Shown piece after piece: positions 18,895-26,925 of a stretch of 64,000 nucleotides of DNA; position 1 is the stretch's first letter, and each line of letters starts with the position of its first letter. Position numbers and translations under genes: made by a program. The DNA comes from CAYPAV01 sp964408805 (GTDB taxonomy: Bacteria > Pseudomonadota > Alphaproteobacteria > UBA8366). The stretch lies in contig CAYPAV010000003.1 of NCBI GenBank assembly GCA_964408805.1, positions 124,001 through 188,000 of the forward strand, given 5' to 3'. Below the pieces are notes generated by a model. It did not search any database. It saw nothing but the letters and a program-made list of their open reading frames with translations, and was not told the origin of the DNA.

Positions 18895-19740
18895 ATGGAA
18901 CAGGCGATCGAGACCGGCCAGGCCTACACCCGCATCGCGGATGCTTTGGAATATCTGGCAACACATTTCGAGGAGCAGCCATCGCTCGACGACGTCGCGT
19001 CGAGGGCCGGCCTTAGCCGGTACCATTTCCAGCGTTTGTTCACGGAACACGTCGGGATCAGCCCCAAGAAATTCACGCAACACCTGACACTCAATCGCGC
19101 CAAGGAAAGCCTTGCCTCGGAGGCGAGCTTGCTCGACGCCGCGTTCGATGCGGGGCTCTCGGGGCCGGGCCGTCTGCACGACCTTTTCGTGACACATGAA
19201 GCCATGACGCCCGGTGAATGGAAATCGCAAGGCGCGGGGTTGGACCTGGTTCATGGCTGGCATGCGAGCCCGTTCGGCGATTGCCTGATCGTAGCCGGCG
19301 AGCGCGGTGTTTGCGGCCTCGCCTTCTCGCTGCCGGCGGGCCGCGAGTCGACCCGCGAGAACCTATTCACGTCGCTCGGCGAGGCCCGATCGACGGAAAA
19401 TTCCAGCCTGACCGAACCATATGCCGAACAAGCCTTTGGGGGCGGTGCCACGCGCCTCCTCCTGCGCGGGACACCCTTCCAGATCAAGGTTTGGGAAGCG
19501 CTGCTCCGCATTCCCTCCGGTGCCGCGATGAGTTACGAAGGCTTGGCGCGCGCCATCGGCCGGCCGGGTGCCGCCCGCGCCGTAGCAGGCGCCGTTGCCC
19601 GCAATCCGGTTTCCTGGCTGGTTCCCTGCCATCGGGTCATCCGGGCCACGGGTGCGATCACCGGCTATCGCTGGGGACCGAGCAGAAAGCGTGCGATCCT
19701 GGCATTCGAGGCCGCACAAGCGGAAGCGGCGGCGGCATAG
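18895..19740 (+). CDS. AraC-type regulator fused to O6-methylguanine-DNA methyltransferase (Ada-like)
   Basis: The 281-residue protein joins an AraC helix-turn-helix domain (about 5-105: LDDVASRAGLSRYHFQRLF) to a MGMT domain with the alkyl-acceptor cysteine in NPVSWLVPCHRVIRATG. It lacks the N-terminal zinc-cysteine domain that senses methylphosphotriesters in E. coli Ada. It can therefore repair O6-methylguanine but probably senses damage differently. ATG 18895 has GAGGA eight bases upstream. GTG 18850, overlapping the GNAT stop, is an alternative that adds 15 residues without known domains. Confidence 0.9.
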   Translation: MEQAIETGQAYTRIADALEYLATHFEEQPSLDDVASRAGLSRYHFQRLFTEHVGISPKKFTQHLTLNRAKESLASEASLLDAAFDAGLSGPGRLHDLFVTHEAMTPGEWKSQGAGLDLVHGWHASPFGDCLIVAGERGVCGLAFSLPAGRESTRENLFTSLGEARSTENSSLTEPYAEQAFGGGATRLLLRGTPFQIKVWEALLRIPSGAAMSYEGLARAIGRPGAARAVAGAVARNPVSWLVPCHRVIRATGAITGYRWGPSRKRAILAFEAAQAEAAAA

Positions 19741-19752
19741 AGCATGTCCCGG

Positions 19753-20523
19753 TCATATGGAACCGCCCCAAGCGATGAAGTGCGGGTTTTCGTAGTCGGG
19801 CTTTCCATAGCGGAACGGTTCGCCGGCCAAGGTGACGACCCGTCCGCCGGCCGACTCCAGCACGGCTTGTCCGGCGGCGGTGTCCCATTCCATCGTCCGA
19901 CCGAACCGCGGATAGATATCCGCTTCGCCCGCCGCGATCAGGCAGAATTTTAGCGAACTCCCCGCATTACGGGTCTCGCCTATTCGGCGCCCCTCGAGAA
20001 ATTTCGCAATCTTCTCGGGATCGCCGTGACGGCGACTCGCGACCACCACGAGATCCGCCGTCGGAGCGGATCGAACACGGATCTCGGTCTGGACCTGATC
20101 CGTCACCTCGACCCACGCGCCCTCCCCCACCCGGCCGCAATAGAGCGTCTCGAGGGCGGGCGCGAAAACGACGCCGCATACCGGCTCGCCGTTTTCAATG
20201 AGGGCGATGTTTACGGTAAATTCCCCGTTCCGATCGAGAAATTCCCGGGTCCCATCCAGTGGATCGACGAGCCAAAACGAACCGCCACTTACATCCGGCA
20301 CATCGCCGGCGGCGTAGGATTCCTCGGCGACGATCGGGATGTTCGGGGTGAAATCCCTCAATCCGGCGAGAATGATTTTTTCGGCGGCCGTATCGGCCTC
20401 GGTCACCGGGCTTCGGTCGTCCTTGTACTCGGCGACGAATTCGGTGGCGTAGATCTTCATGATCGCCGCGCCGGCGTCCCGCGCGAGCCCACACAGATTG
20501 GAGAGCAGATTATTTCCCGTCAT
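19753..20523 (-). CDS. cysQ: 3'(2'),5'-bisphosphate nucleotidase CysQ
   Basis: CysQ removes the 3'-phosphate from PAP, the by-product of sulfate assimilation, and protects the cell from PAP build-up. The inositol monophosphatase-fold metal sites are present: IVAEES, DPLDGTREF and WDTAAGQAVLESAGG. Length is 256 aa. ATG 20523 overlaps the stop of the upstream CoxL-like gene as ATGA, so the two are coupled. An in-frame extension upstream (to 20694) lies inside that gene and is rejected. No sulfate reduction genes are nearby. Confidence 0.92.
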   Translation of the reverse strand: MTGNNLLSNLCGLARDAGAAIMKIYATEFVAEYKDDRSPVTEADTAAEKIILAGLRDFTPNIPIVAEESYAAGDVPDVSGGSFWLVDPLDGTREFLDRNGEFTVNIALIENGEPVCGVVFAPALETLYCGRVGEGAWVEVTDQVQTEIRVRSAPTADLVVVASRRHGDPEKIAKFLEGRRIGETRNAGSSLKFCLIAAGEADIYPRFGRTMEWDTAAGQAVLESAGGRVVTLAGEPFRYGKPDYENPHFIAWGGSI

Positions 20524-22814
20524 TTCGTCCCTTCCCGGATGGCGCGCCACACGCGCTCCGACGTTACCGGCATATCGATATGTTCGACCCCCAACGGCGC
20601 CAGGGCGTCGAGAATTGCGTTGACCACGGCCGGCGGCGCCCCGACGGCGCCGGCCTCGCCAGCACCCTTGATCCCCAGGTCGTTGGTCGTGCAAGGGTAG
20701 TCCTCGACCAGCGCCACCTCAATCGGCGGCAGATCCTTGGCGCGCGGCATACAATAATCCATGAACGATCCCGACAGCAGCTGTCCCGCCGGATCGTAGA
20801 CGCAGTCCTCCATCAAGGCCTGGCCGATACCTTGAACGACACCACCCTGAACCTGCGCTTCCAGCAGCAGCGGATTGACGACCCGGCCGAAATCGTCGAC
20901 CGCGATATAGGTAAGAAGTCGCGTTGCCCCGGTATCGCGGTCTATTTCAACCTCGCAAACATGGCAGCCATTGGGGAAGGTCATCGCCTCGGCGGTGAAC
21001 TGCGCCTCGCCGCCAAGGCCCCCGCTTTCCGACGCCTCGGCCGCCACCGTCGCCAAATCGAGCCTTCGATCCGTACCGACGACCGAAAACACACCATCCT
21101 TGTATTCGATATCCGCTTCGGCCGCTTCGAACCTGTCGGCGGCCAACCGAAGACCGTTCTCGATCACCGCGACGGCCGCCCGGTCGCAGGCCGGAACACC
21201 ATTCAGAATCGACCGGGAACCACCCGTCCCGTGGCCCGTCGCTACCGCATCGGTATCGCCTTGAACCAGGCGGATGCGCGAGAGATCGATCCCGAGCCTA
21301 TCGCCGACGACCTGCGCGAAAACGGTCTCGTGCCCTTGCCCGTTCGATTGATTGCCGATGTAGATCGTCACGACGCCATCGGGCGTCACCTCTATTCGAG
21401 CGGCTTCGCCCATACCCGCGCGAACACCTTTCACGTAGTGACCCACGCCGAAACCTTTCAATTTTCCTATCTTCGCCGCCTGGGTCTTCCGCGGGGCGAA
21501 GCCGGCGTAATCGGCGCGTTCGAGCGCCTTGTCCAGCAGTGTCTCGAAATCGCCCGAATCATACGTCCATTGCATCGCCGTCGTATAGGGCAGCTGCGCC
21601 GGTTGGATAAAGTTCCGCCGGCGTATTTCGGCGGTGTCCAGCCCCGTCGCGCGGGCGACCGCATCGAGCGCGCGCTCGACGACATAGATTGCCTCGGGAT
21701 GACCGGCACCTCGATAAGCGTCGACGGGAACCGTGTTCGTGAACACGCCCGCAACCTCAAGCGAGATCGCGGGGATGGCGTAAACGCAGCTCAGCATCGC
21801 GGCCCCGCATTCCGTCGCGATATAGGGTGCGAAATTGGAGACGAATGCGCCGAGATTGGCTGAGGTTCGGACTCGGAGTGCCAGAACCTTGCCTTCGTCA
21901 TCATAGCCCACCTCAACCTCGTTCACTTGGTCGCGGCCCTGATAATCGCCGAGAAAGGCGTCCGCCGAGCGCTCGCCCGTCCAACGAACCGGCCGACCGA
22001 GATCGCGCGCGGCGAACATGACGAGGGGCTGCTCCGAATAGAGAAAGATCTTCATGCCGAAGCCGCCGCCAACGTCATGGGTGACAACCCTAATCTCGTC
22101 TTCCGGCACGCCGAATATGTCCTCGGCAAGCTGCTGGCGGAGCGAATGCGGTCCCTGGCTGGTCGTTATCAGGATGAGCCGCCAGTCATCCCAATCGCCT
22201 ATCGCGATTCGAGGCTCGATCGGGGCGGCTGCGAGCCGGTTGTTGACTAAGTGAAGCTCCAATCGGCGGGGGGCGGATTCGAGAGCCGAATCCGTTGCCG
22301 ACGCATCGCCATCCGCCCAGATGAAGCTCGTATTCCGCGGCGCCTCCTCCCAGAGAGTTGTTTGATCCTTGGAACGGGCGGAGCCGGTCTCGACAACGGC
22401 CGGGCAGGCTTGATAGTCGACGACAATCAACTCCGCCGCGTCCTTCGCCTGGTCAAGCGTCTCGCCAACGACGAACGCGACCGGCTGCCCCACATAGAGC
22501 GCCCGCCCGGTCGCCAAAACCGGAAAGGGCGGTGCCACCAGCGGTGTCCCATCACTTTGCGTCACCGATGCCACGCATTGGATGGTTCCGAGTTCCGCAA
22601 GGTCGTCGGCGGTATAGATGGCCAGGACACCATCCGCTCCCTTGGCCGCGGATATATCGATTCCACGGATTGCCGCATGGCCATGAGGCGATCGCAGAAC
22701 ATATCCATGTGCTTCATGGGGAAGAGAGACATCATCGGTGAACATCCCCCGCCCCGTCAGCAAGCGGGGATCTTCCAATCGCCGCGCGGATTGACCGATG
22801 CCGAACTTCAGCAT
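20520..22814 (-). CDS. Xanthine dehydrogenase-family molybdopterin-binding subunit (CoxL form II-like)
   Basis: This is the 764-residue large subunit of an aerobic CO dehydrogenase/xanthine oxidase-type molybdenum hydroxylase. It begins GIGQSARRLEDPRLLTGRG, has the cofactor motif DVGGGFGMK (about 247-255), and ends with a GAGEAG loop carrying the catalytic glutamate. The active-site loop is AYRGAGH (366-372). This is the form II pattern AYRGAGR with the last residue changed to His, not the form I CO-oxidising AYxCSFR. Electron-transfer partners (FAD and 2Fe-2S subunits) are not next to it. It lies between the Memo-AMMECR1 gene and cysQ, overlapping cysQ by 4 bases. The substrate is unknown. 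Confidence 0.9.
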   Translation of the reverse strand: MLKFGIGQSARRLEDPRLLTGRGMFTDDVSLPHEAHGYVLRSPHGHAAIRGIDISAAKGADGVLAIYTADDLAELGTIQCVASVTQSDGTPLVAPPFPVLATGRALYVGQPVAFVVGETLDQAKDAAELIVVDYQACPAVVETGSARSKDQTTLWEEAPRNTSFIWADGDASATDSALESAPRRLELHLVNNRLAAAPIEPRIAIGDWDDWRLILITTSQGPHSLRQQLAEDIFGVPEDEIRVVTHDVGGGFGMKIFLYSEQPLVMFAARDLGRPVRWTGERSADAFLGDYQGRDQVNEVEVGYDDEGKVLALRVRTSANLGAFVSNFAPYIATECGAAMLSCVYAIPAISLEVAGVFTNTVPVDAYRGAGHPEAIYVVERALDAVARATGLDTAEIRRRNFIQPAQLPYTTAMQWTYDSGDFETLLDKALERADYAGFAPRKTQAAKIGKLKGFGVGHYVKGVRAGMGEAARIEVTPDGVVTIYIGNQSNGQGHETVFAQVVGDRLGIDLSRIRLVQGDTDAVATGHGTGGSRSILNGVPACDRAAVAVIENGLRLAADRFEAAEADIEYKDGVFSVVGTDRRLDLATVAAEASESGGLGGEAQFTAEAMTFPNGCHVCEVEIDRDTGATRLLTYIAVDDFGRVVNPLLLEAQVQGGVVQGIGQALMEDCVYDPAGQLLSGSFMDYCMPRAKDLPPIEVALVEDYPCTTNDLGIKGAGEAGAVGAPPAVVNAILDALAPLGVEHIDMPVTSERVWRAIREGTK

Positions 22815-22866
22815 TCGCGCATATCTCCTTTTCGCCGCCCCCCAACCGCGCAGGCGGCCACCCGGT

Positions 22867-24279
22867 TTATTTGGCTTTGTCCGATGCCTGTGGCTTGACC
22901 GATAACGCCGTGAACCGCCAAGCCTGAAAATCGCCGGACCAATGATCCGCCGCGAGACCGGCCTTCTGTTTCAAGCGCGTTAGAAAGGATTTCGCATCGG
23001 GAATCGAGTCCCATACCTGGGGCAGGAAAACGCTGCGTTTCCCTTGATCCGAAATTATCAGGCCGTCCTGGCGCGGCCGCAGCTGGCTCAATAGATCGGC
23101 CTCGTCTGAGAATGTCATTTCCGACATTGGACTGAGCAACGAAACGGAGATTTCCAAGGCCCCGGCCTCATCCTCCTGAATCGGCGGAAACCGGGGATCC
23201 TTCATGGCCGCCTTGAAGGCGTTTTCGACCAAATCGGTTATCAACGGTTGGTACGCTTGAATGGTGCCGATACAGCCGCGCAACTGGCCGTTCTTATTGA
23301 TCGTAACAAAGGTCGCCCTGTTGTCCTGAAGTTCGGCGGGGAAGCTCGGCAAATCCAGTTTCGGCGGTTTCCCGTTCTTGATCCCGTAGCCGACGGTCTG
23401 CATCGCGGCCCGCAATATTCGAGCGCCCTGTTCCTGCAACAAGGCGCGATCGTCGACGGTGGCGGCAACCTGTCCTCCGGCGCCTTCCTTGACACACCAA
23501 GACCCATAGCCGACGACCTTGTCCTTCGTGCCGGCGGTATCGCCGGAATTACGGAGATCGAGGCGCTCGACCTTCATTCCCCGCTGACGTCCGGCCAGGA
23601 GCATCCCCGCAACCGGAATCCGACCGCAAGCTTGATCTCGGCCAATCGCGGCCGGCTCAAGCGTCTCGATCGCCTGCGCGGTCGCGCCGTCCATCCGTTG
23701 AGCGGTCTTATAATCCTGGTAATGGCTGAGATCGGTACTGATGACGATTCGCGTCTCGTCATCGCCCCAGAGCCGTTCGAGAACTTGCGCGACTTGTGCC
23801 CCATTCGTGCTGCCGGCGACAAGCGGTACGAGCGTAAATTTTCTCAAAATCCGTTGCAAAAACGGGATGTGTACCTCGAGCGAATGCTCATCCTTGTGCC
23901 GCGCATCGTCGAGGACGACCTGCGGCAGGTCCTGGATCTTGGCAATGGCTTCGCGATCGATCGGAACCCCGCCAAGGGGTGTATCGAAAGTATCCACGGT
24001 CGGCGCCGCGATGCCGCGAAATGCCACGCGATGGGCCGGCCCGATGAGAATGATTCGGTCAATCGAGTCCGCGGCGGCACGAAACTGTGCATAGGCCCGC
24101 GCCGCCACGGCACCCGAATACACATAACCCGCATGCGGCGCGATGATTGCCTTCGGCCCGATTTCCGGATCTTGGGCCGACGGGACTTCCGCCATGTATT
24201 TGGCCACGTCATCCGCCAATACCAGCGCATCGTCCGGATAGAACATGCCCGCGACGGCGGGTGACCGAGCGTTACTCAT
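22867..24279 (-). CDS. AmmeMemoRadiSam system proteins B and A fused (Memo-AMMECR1)
   Basis: Residues 1 to about 265 form a Memo domain related to extradiol dioxygenases, with histidines in APHAGYVYSG, GPAHRVAFRG and DEHSLEVHIPFLQ and the STDLSHY strand. Residues about 275-460 form an AMMECR1 domain with the conserved GQLRGCIGTIQAY and FKAAMKDPRFPP. The fusion (470 aa) supports joint action. Together with the divergent radical SAM gene at 24668 it makes the complete three-part AmmeMemoRadiSam set, whose reaction is not established. It sits 27 bases after a putative lipoprotein gene and 52 bases before the CoxL-like gene. Confidence 0.93.
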   Translation of the reverse strand: MSNARSPAVAGMFYPDDALVLADDVAKYMAEVPSAQDPEIGPKAIIAPHAGYVYSGAVAARAYAQFRAAADSIDRIILIGPAHRVAFRGIAAPTVDTFDTPLGGVPIDREAIAKIQDLPQVVLDDARHKDEHSLEVHIPFLQRILRKFTLVPLVAGSTNGAQVAQVLERLWGDDETRIVISTDLSHYQDYKTAQRMDGATAQAIETLEPAAIGRDQACGRIPVAGMLLAGRQRGMKVERLDLRNSGDTAGTKDKVVGYGSWCVKEGAGGQVAATVDDRALLQEQGARILRAAMQTVGYGIKNGKPPKLDLPSFPAELQDNRATFVTINKNGQLRGCIGTIQAYQPLITDLVENAFKAAMKDPRFPPIQEDEAGALEISVSLLSPMSEMTFSDEADLLSQLRPRQDGLIISDQGKRSVFLPQVWDSIPDAKSFLTRLKQKAGLAADHWSGDFQAWRFTALSVKPQASDKAK

Positions 24280-24306
24280 TTATCCGCGACTCGTGCCATC
24301 ATCGAC

Positions 24307-24591
24307 CTATTGCTTGCGCGCGCGGCACTCGTACCGGAGCCTGTCCCTTGTTTGAGTGACGAGACGCGCATATTTCCCGAACCGGTCGCAATACGCATCC
24401 GCCTTCGCGAGGGCGACCCGGCGCGCGCGATCGGAAAAATAACCGACTTCGACCTCGACAAGGGAAATTCCCAATTTCGACTGATTCTGAATCTCCACAC
24501 TATCCTGATCGCCTTCGAGAATCACTGGCGTACAGGCGGCAATGACCAACCAAAGGGACAACGCTGCAACCAATCGAACAGACGATTTCAT
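24307..24591 (-). CDS. Putative small lipoprotein
   Basis: The 94-residue precursor has a hydrophobic signal ending VIAAC, giving a lipidated C20. The remaining 74 residues contain two cysteines in the pattern A-KADAYCDRFGKYARL and RLRYECRARKQ, a spacing seen in many short proteobacterial lipoproteins of unknown function. A disulfide between the two is possible. It is the first gene of the minus-strand run that continues into Memo-AMMECR1, and it faces the radical SAM gene across 76 bases. I do not recognise a function. Confidence 0.75.
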   Translation of the reverse strand: MKSSVRLVAALSLWLVIAACTPVILEGDQDSVEIQNQSKLGISLVEVEVGYFSDRARRVALAKADAYCDRFGKYARLVTQTRDRLRYECRARKQ

Positions 24592-24621
24592 TCGGCTTAC
24601 ATGCCTTTCAAGTCGAGTCTA

Positions 24622-24642
24622 ACCGTTAAGACGGTGTATTAT
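24622..24642 (+). promoter_or_regulatory. Possible promoter/operator between lipoprotein and radical SAM genes
   Basis: ACCGT-TAAG-ACGGT (24622-24635) is an inverted repeat with 5-bp arms directly before TATTAT (24637-24642), a reasonable -10 for the radical SAM gene 25 bases downstream. A regulator bound here could control both divergent units. Judged by eye. Confidence 0.3.
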
Positions 24643-24667
24643 AGAACGTCAATCTTGGGATTTCACC

Positions 24668-25786
24668 ATGGACGACACGATTGAAGGCGTGCCGGGCCGA
24701 TACTGGCGGGAATTGCCGGACGGCCGCATCCAATGTGATGTCTGTCCGCGCGAATGCCGCTTGAAGGAGGGGCAGCGCGGCCTTTGCTTCGTGCGCGCGC
24801 GCCAGGACGACCAAATCGTGCTGACGACCTATGGCCGGGCCAGCGGTTACTGCATCGACCCCATCGAAAAGAAACCACTTAACCATTTCCTACCGGGAAC
24901 GCCGGTCCTCAGCTTTGGTACGGCGGGCTGCAATCTCACCTGTAAATTCTGCCAAAACTGGGACATTTCAAAGTCGCGGGAAATGGACAAATTGATGGAC
25001 CAGGCCCCGCCGGAAATCATTGCCTTGGCGGCCGAACGAACGGGCTGCCGGTCGGTCGCCTATACCTATAACGACCCGACGATCTTCCTCGAATACGCGG
25101 TCGATGTGGGCCATGCCTGCCATGAGCGCGACGTCAAGAACGTCGCCGTCACCGCGGGCTATATCAAGGAGGCGGCCCGGGAAGAGTTCTTCGGTGTCAT
25201 GGATGCGGCGAATGTCGACCTGAAGGCCTTCACCGAATCCTTCTATAAATCGCTCTGCACGGCCGAATTGGGCGAGGTTCTGGATACGCTGAAGTACCTC
25301 AAACATGAAACCGATGTTTGGTTTGAAATTACCACCCTTTTGATTCCGGGCGAGAACGATTCGGAAAGCGAACTCGAGGCGCTGACCCAATGGGTCGTCG
25401 AAAATCTAGGCCCGGATGTTCCGCTCCATTTCACCGCCTTTCATCCCGACTATCGAATGATGGACAAGACACGGACGCCGCCGGAGACGTTGTTCGCGGC
25501 CTGGCGCATCGCTCGCAAGAACGGGATTCATCACGCCTATACGGGGAACATTCACGACCAGGCGACCGGCAGTACCTATTGTCACGGCTGCGGATTGCGC
25601 TTGATCGGCCGAGATTGGCACCTCTTGGGCGATTGGGCATTAACCCAAGGCGGATTGTGCAGTCGTTGCGGCACCCCTTGCGCCGGAATGTTCGAGGACC
25701 GACCGGGCGATTGGGGCCGGAAGCGCCAGCCGATCCGCCTGAAGGAATTCGCAGAAGCCCTCGAACGCGAGGTGGGCGCGGCGTGA
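24668..25786 (+). CDS. amrS: AmmeMemoRadiSam system radical SAM enzyme
   Basis: The 372-residue protein has the radical SAM cluster motif CNLTCKFC within a typical core (FGTAGCNLTCKFCQNWDISK, SVAYTYNDPTIFLEY). An N-terminal cysteine set CDVCPRECRLKEGQRGLC and two C-terminal pairs (YCHGCG, CSRCGTPC) may bind zinc or further Fe-S clusters. This is the third part of the AmmeMemoRadiSam system; the Memo-AMMECR1 fusion is divergent at 22867-24279. The family is widespread in archaea and bacteria, related to pyruvate formate-lyase activases, and its product is unknown. Confidence 0.93.
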   Translation: MDDTIEGVPGRYWRELPDGRIQCDVCPRECRLKEGQRGLCFVRARQDDQIVLTTYGRASGYCIDPIEKKPLNHFLPGTPVLSFGTAGCNLTCKFCQNWDISKSREMDKLMDQAPPEIIALAAERTGCRSVAYTYNDPTIFLEYAVDVGHACHERDVKNVAVTAGYIKEAAREEFFGVMDAANVDLKAFTESFYKSLCTAELGEVLDTLKYLKHETDVWFEITTLLIPGENDSESELEALTQWVVENLGPDVPLHFTAFHPDYRMMDKTRTPPETLFAAWRIARKNGIHHAYTGNIHDQATGSTYCHGCGLRLIGRDWHLLGDWALTQGGLCSRCGTPCAGMFEDRPGDWGRKRQPIRLKEFAEALEREVGAA

Positions 25787-25815
25787 CTCGACCCCGAGGG
25801 TCCACGTCTTTCGAT

Positions 25816-25850
25816 AAAAAACCCCCGGCCGTCGATACGGCGACCGGGGG
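25816..25850 (-). terminator. Rho-independent terminator of nrdAB
   Basis: On the minus strand a GC-rich hairpin (outer arms CCCCCGG and CCGGGGG at 25822-25828 and 25844-25850, inner CG pairs with one mismatch and one GU) is followed by TTTTTT (plus A run 25816-25821). This is a textbook intrinsic terminator 40 bases after the nrdB stop. In the other direction it also lies downstream of the convergent radical SAM gene but lacks a T run there. Confidence 0.85.
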
Positions 25851-25854
25851 AGGG

Positions 25855-25887
25855 AGCCCAGGGGGGCTGCTTCCTCGGGAGGAAGAA
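25855..25887 (-). other. Two more hairpins between nrdB stop and terminator
   Basis: CTTCCTC-GG-GAGGAAG (25870-25885 region) and AGCCC-AGGG-GGGCT (25855-25868) are inverted repeats stacked between the nrdB stop codon and its terminator. They could stabilise the 3' end of the nrdAB message. Structure prediction is by eye. Confidence 0.5.
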
Positions 25888-25889
25888 GG

Positions 25890-26849
25890 TTAGTCGAACG
25901 CGTCGTCCCAGGTGCCTTGAGTCGCCGCACGCGAATATTCGGTCGCCCGGTTCTCGAAGAAATTCGCATGTTCGACGCCGTTCAACATGTCGTCCATCCA
26001 CGGCAACGGGTTTTTCGTGATGTGGTGAATGGGGCCGAGGCCAAGCTGCATCAACCGCCGGTCGGCAATGTAACGGATGTATTGCTTGACCTCCGCCGCC
26101 TCGAGGCCTTCGATCCCGTCCATCTCGAAAGCGAGGTCGATGAAGGCATCCTCGTGGTCGACGATCGTCGAACAGGCGACATAAAGATCGCGTTGCAGTT
26201 TTTCCGTCCAGATCGCGTCGTTCTCGTGAATGAAGGTCTTGAAGAGCCGGATGATCGAGTCGGTGTGCAGGGATTCGTCGCGAACCGACCAGGTGACGAT
26301 CTGACCCATCCCCTTCATCTTGTTGAAGCGCGGGAAGTTCATCAGAATCGCGAAACTGGCGAAGAGTTGCAGGCCTTCCGTAAAGGCGCCGAATACGGCC
26401 AAGGTCTTGGCGATGTCTTCCTTGGTCTCGACGCCCCACTGCTGCATGTAGTCGTATTTGTCCTTCATCTCCTTGTATTTGAGGAAGGCCGTATATTCGG
26501 ATTCCGGCATGCCAAGGGTATCGAGCAGATACGAATAGGCGGCGATATGCACCGTCTCTATATTTGAAAACGCTGCCAGCATCATCTGCACTTCGGTGGG
26601 TTGGAACACCTTGGCGTAATGCTTCATGTAGCAGTTGTTGACCTCGACATCGGCCTGGGTGAAGAAACGGAATATTTGCGTCAGCAGGTTCCGCTCGCCG
26701 TCGCTCAAATTGCGATGCCAGTCCTTGACGTCGTCGGCCAAGGGCACTTCCTCGGGCAGCCAGTGACTGCGCTGCTGGATCAGCCAGGCATCATAGGCCC
26801 AGGGATAACGGAAGGGCTTGTAAATCGGATCGGCGTCGAGAAGCGGCAT
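25890..26849 (-). CDS. nrdB: Class Ia ribonucleotide reductase beta subunit NrdB
   Basis: NrdB holds the diiron-tyrosyl radical cofactor that starts ribonucleotide reduction in NrdA. All six metal ligands are present with the spacing of E. coli NrdB: D67, E98, H101, E158, E192 and H195 (motifs ADVEVNN, NIETVH, FTEGLQ, RDESLH). The radical tyrosine is Y105. This argues for a tyrosyl-radical enzyme rather than a Mn/Fe class Ic one. Length is 319 aa, short as in many alphaproteobacteria. The gene follows nrdA after a 76-base gap and ends at a strong terminator. Confidence 0.96.
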   Translation of the reverse strand: MPLLDADPIYKPFRYPWAYDAWLIQQRSHWLPEEVPLADDVKDWHRNLSDGERNLLTQIFRFFTQADVEVNNCYMKHYAKVFQPTEVQMMLAAFSNIETVHIAAYSYLLDTLGMPESEYTAFLKYKEMKDKYDYMQQWGVETKEDIAKTLAVFGAFTEGLQLFASFAILMNFPRFNKMKGMGQIVTWSVRDESLHTDSIIRLFKTFIHENDAIWTEKLQRDLYVACSTIVDHEDAFIDLAFEMDGIEGLEAAEVKQYIRYIADRRLMQLGLGPIHHITKNPLPWMDDMLNGVEHANFFENRATEYSRAATQGTWDDAFD

Positions 26850-26925
26850 CTTTAGTGAATTCTCCGTATCGCCCGAATCTCTCCCAATGAAGTTCCAAAA
26901 GGGAAAAATCGGCCAATTTCCTAAA

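Noticed and set aside
20580..21863. 427-residue plus-strand frame inside the CoxL-like gene
   Set aside because: It is antisense to a clear molybdenum hydroxylase and contains no known motif.
23248..24264. 338-residue plus-strand frame antisense to Memo-AMMECR1
   Set aside because: The minus-strand frame has conserved histidine motifs; this one has Arg/Asp-rich shadow composition.
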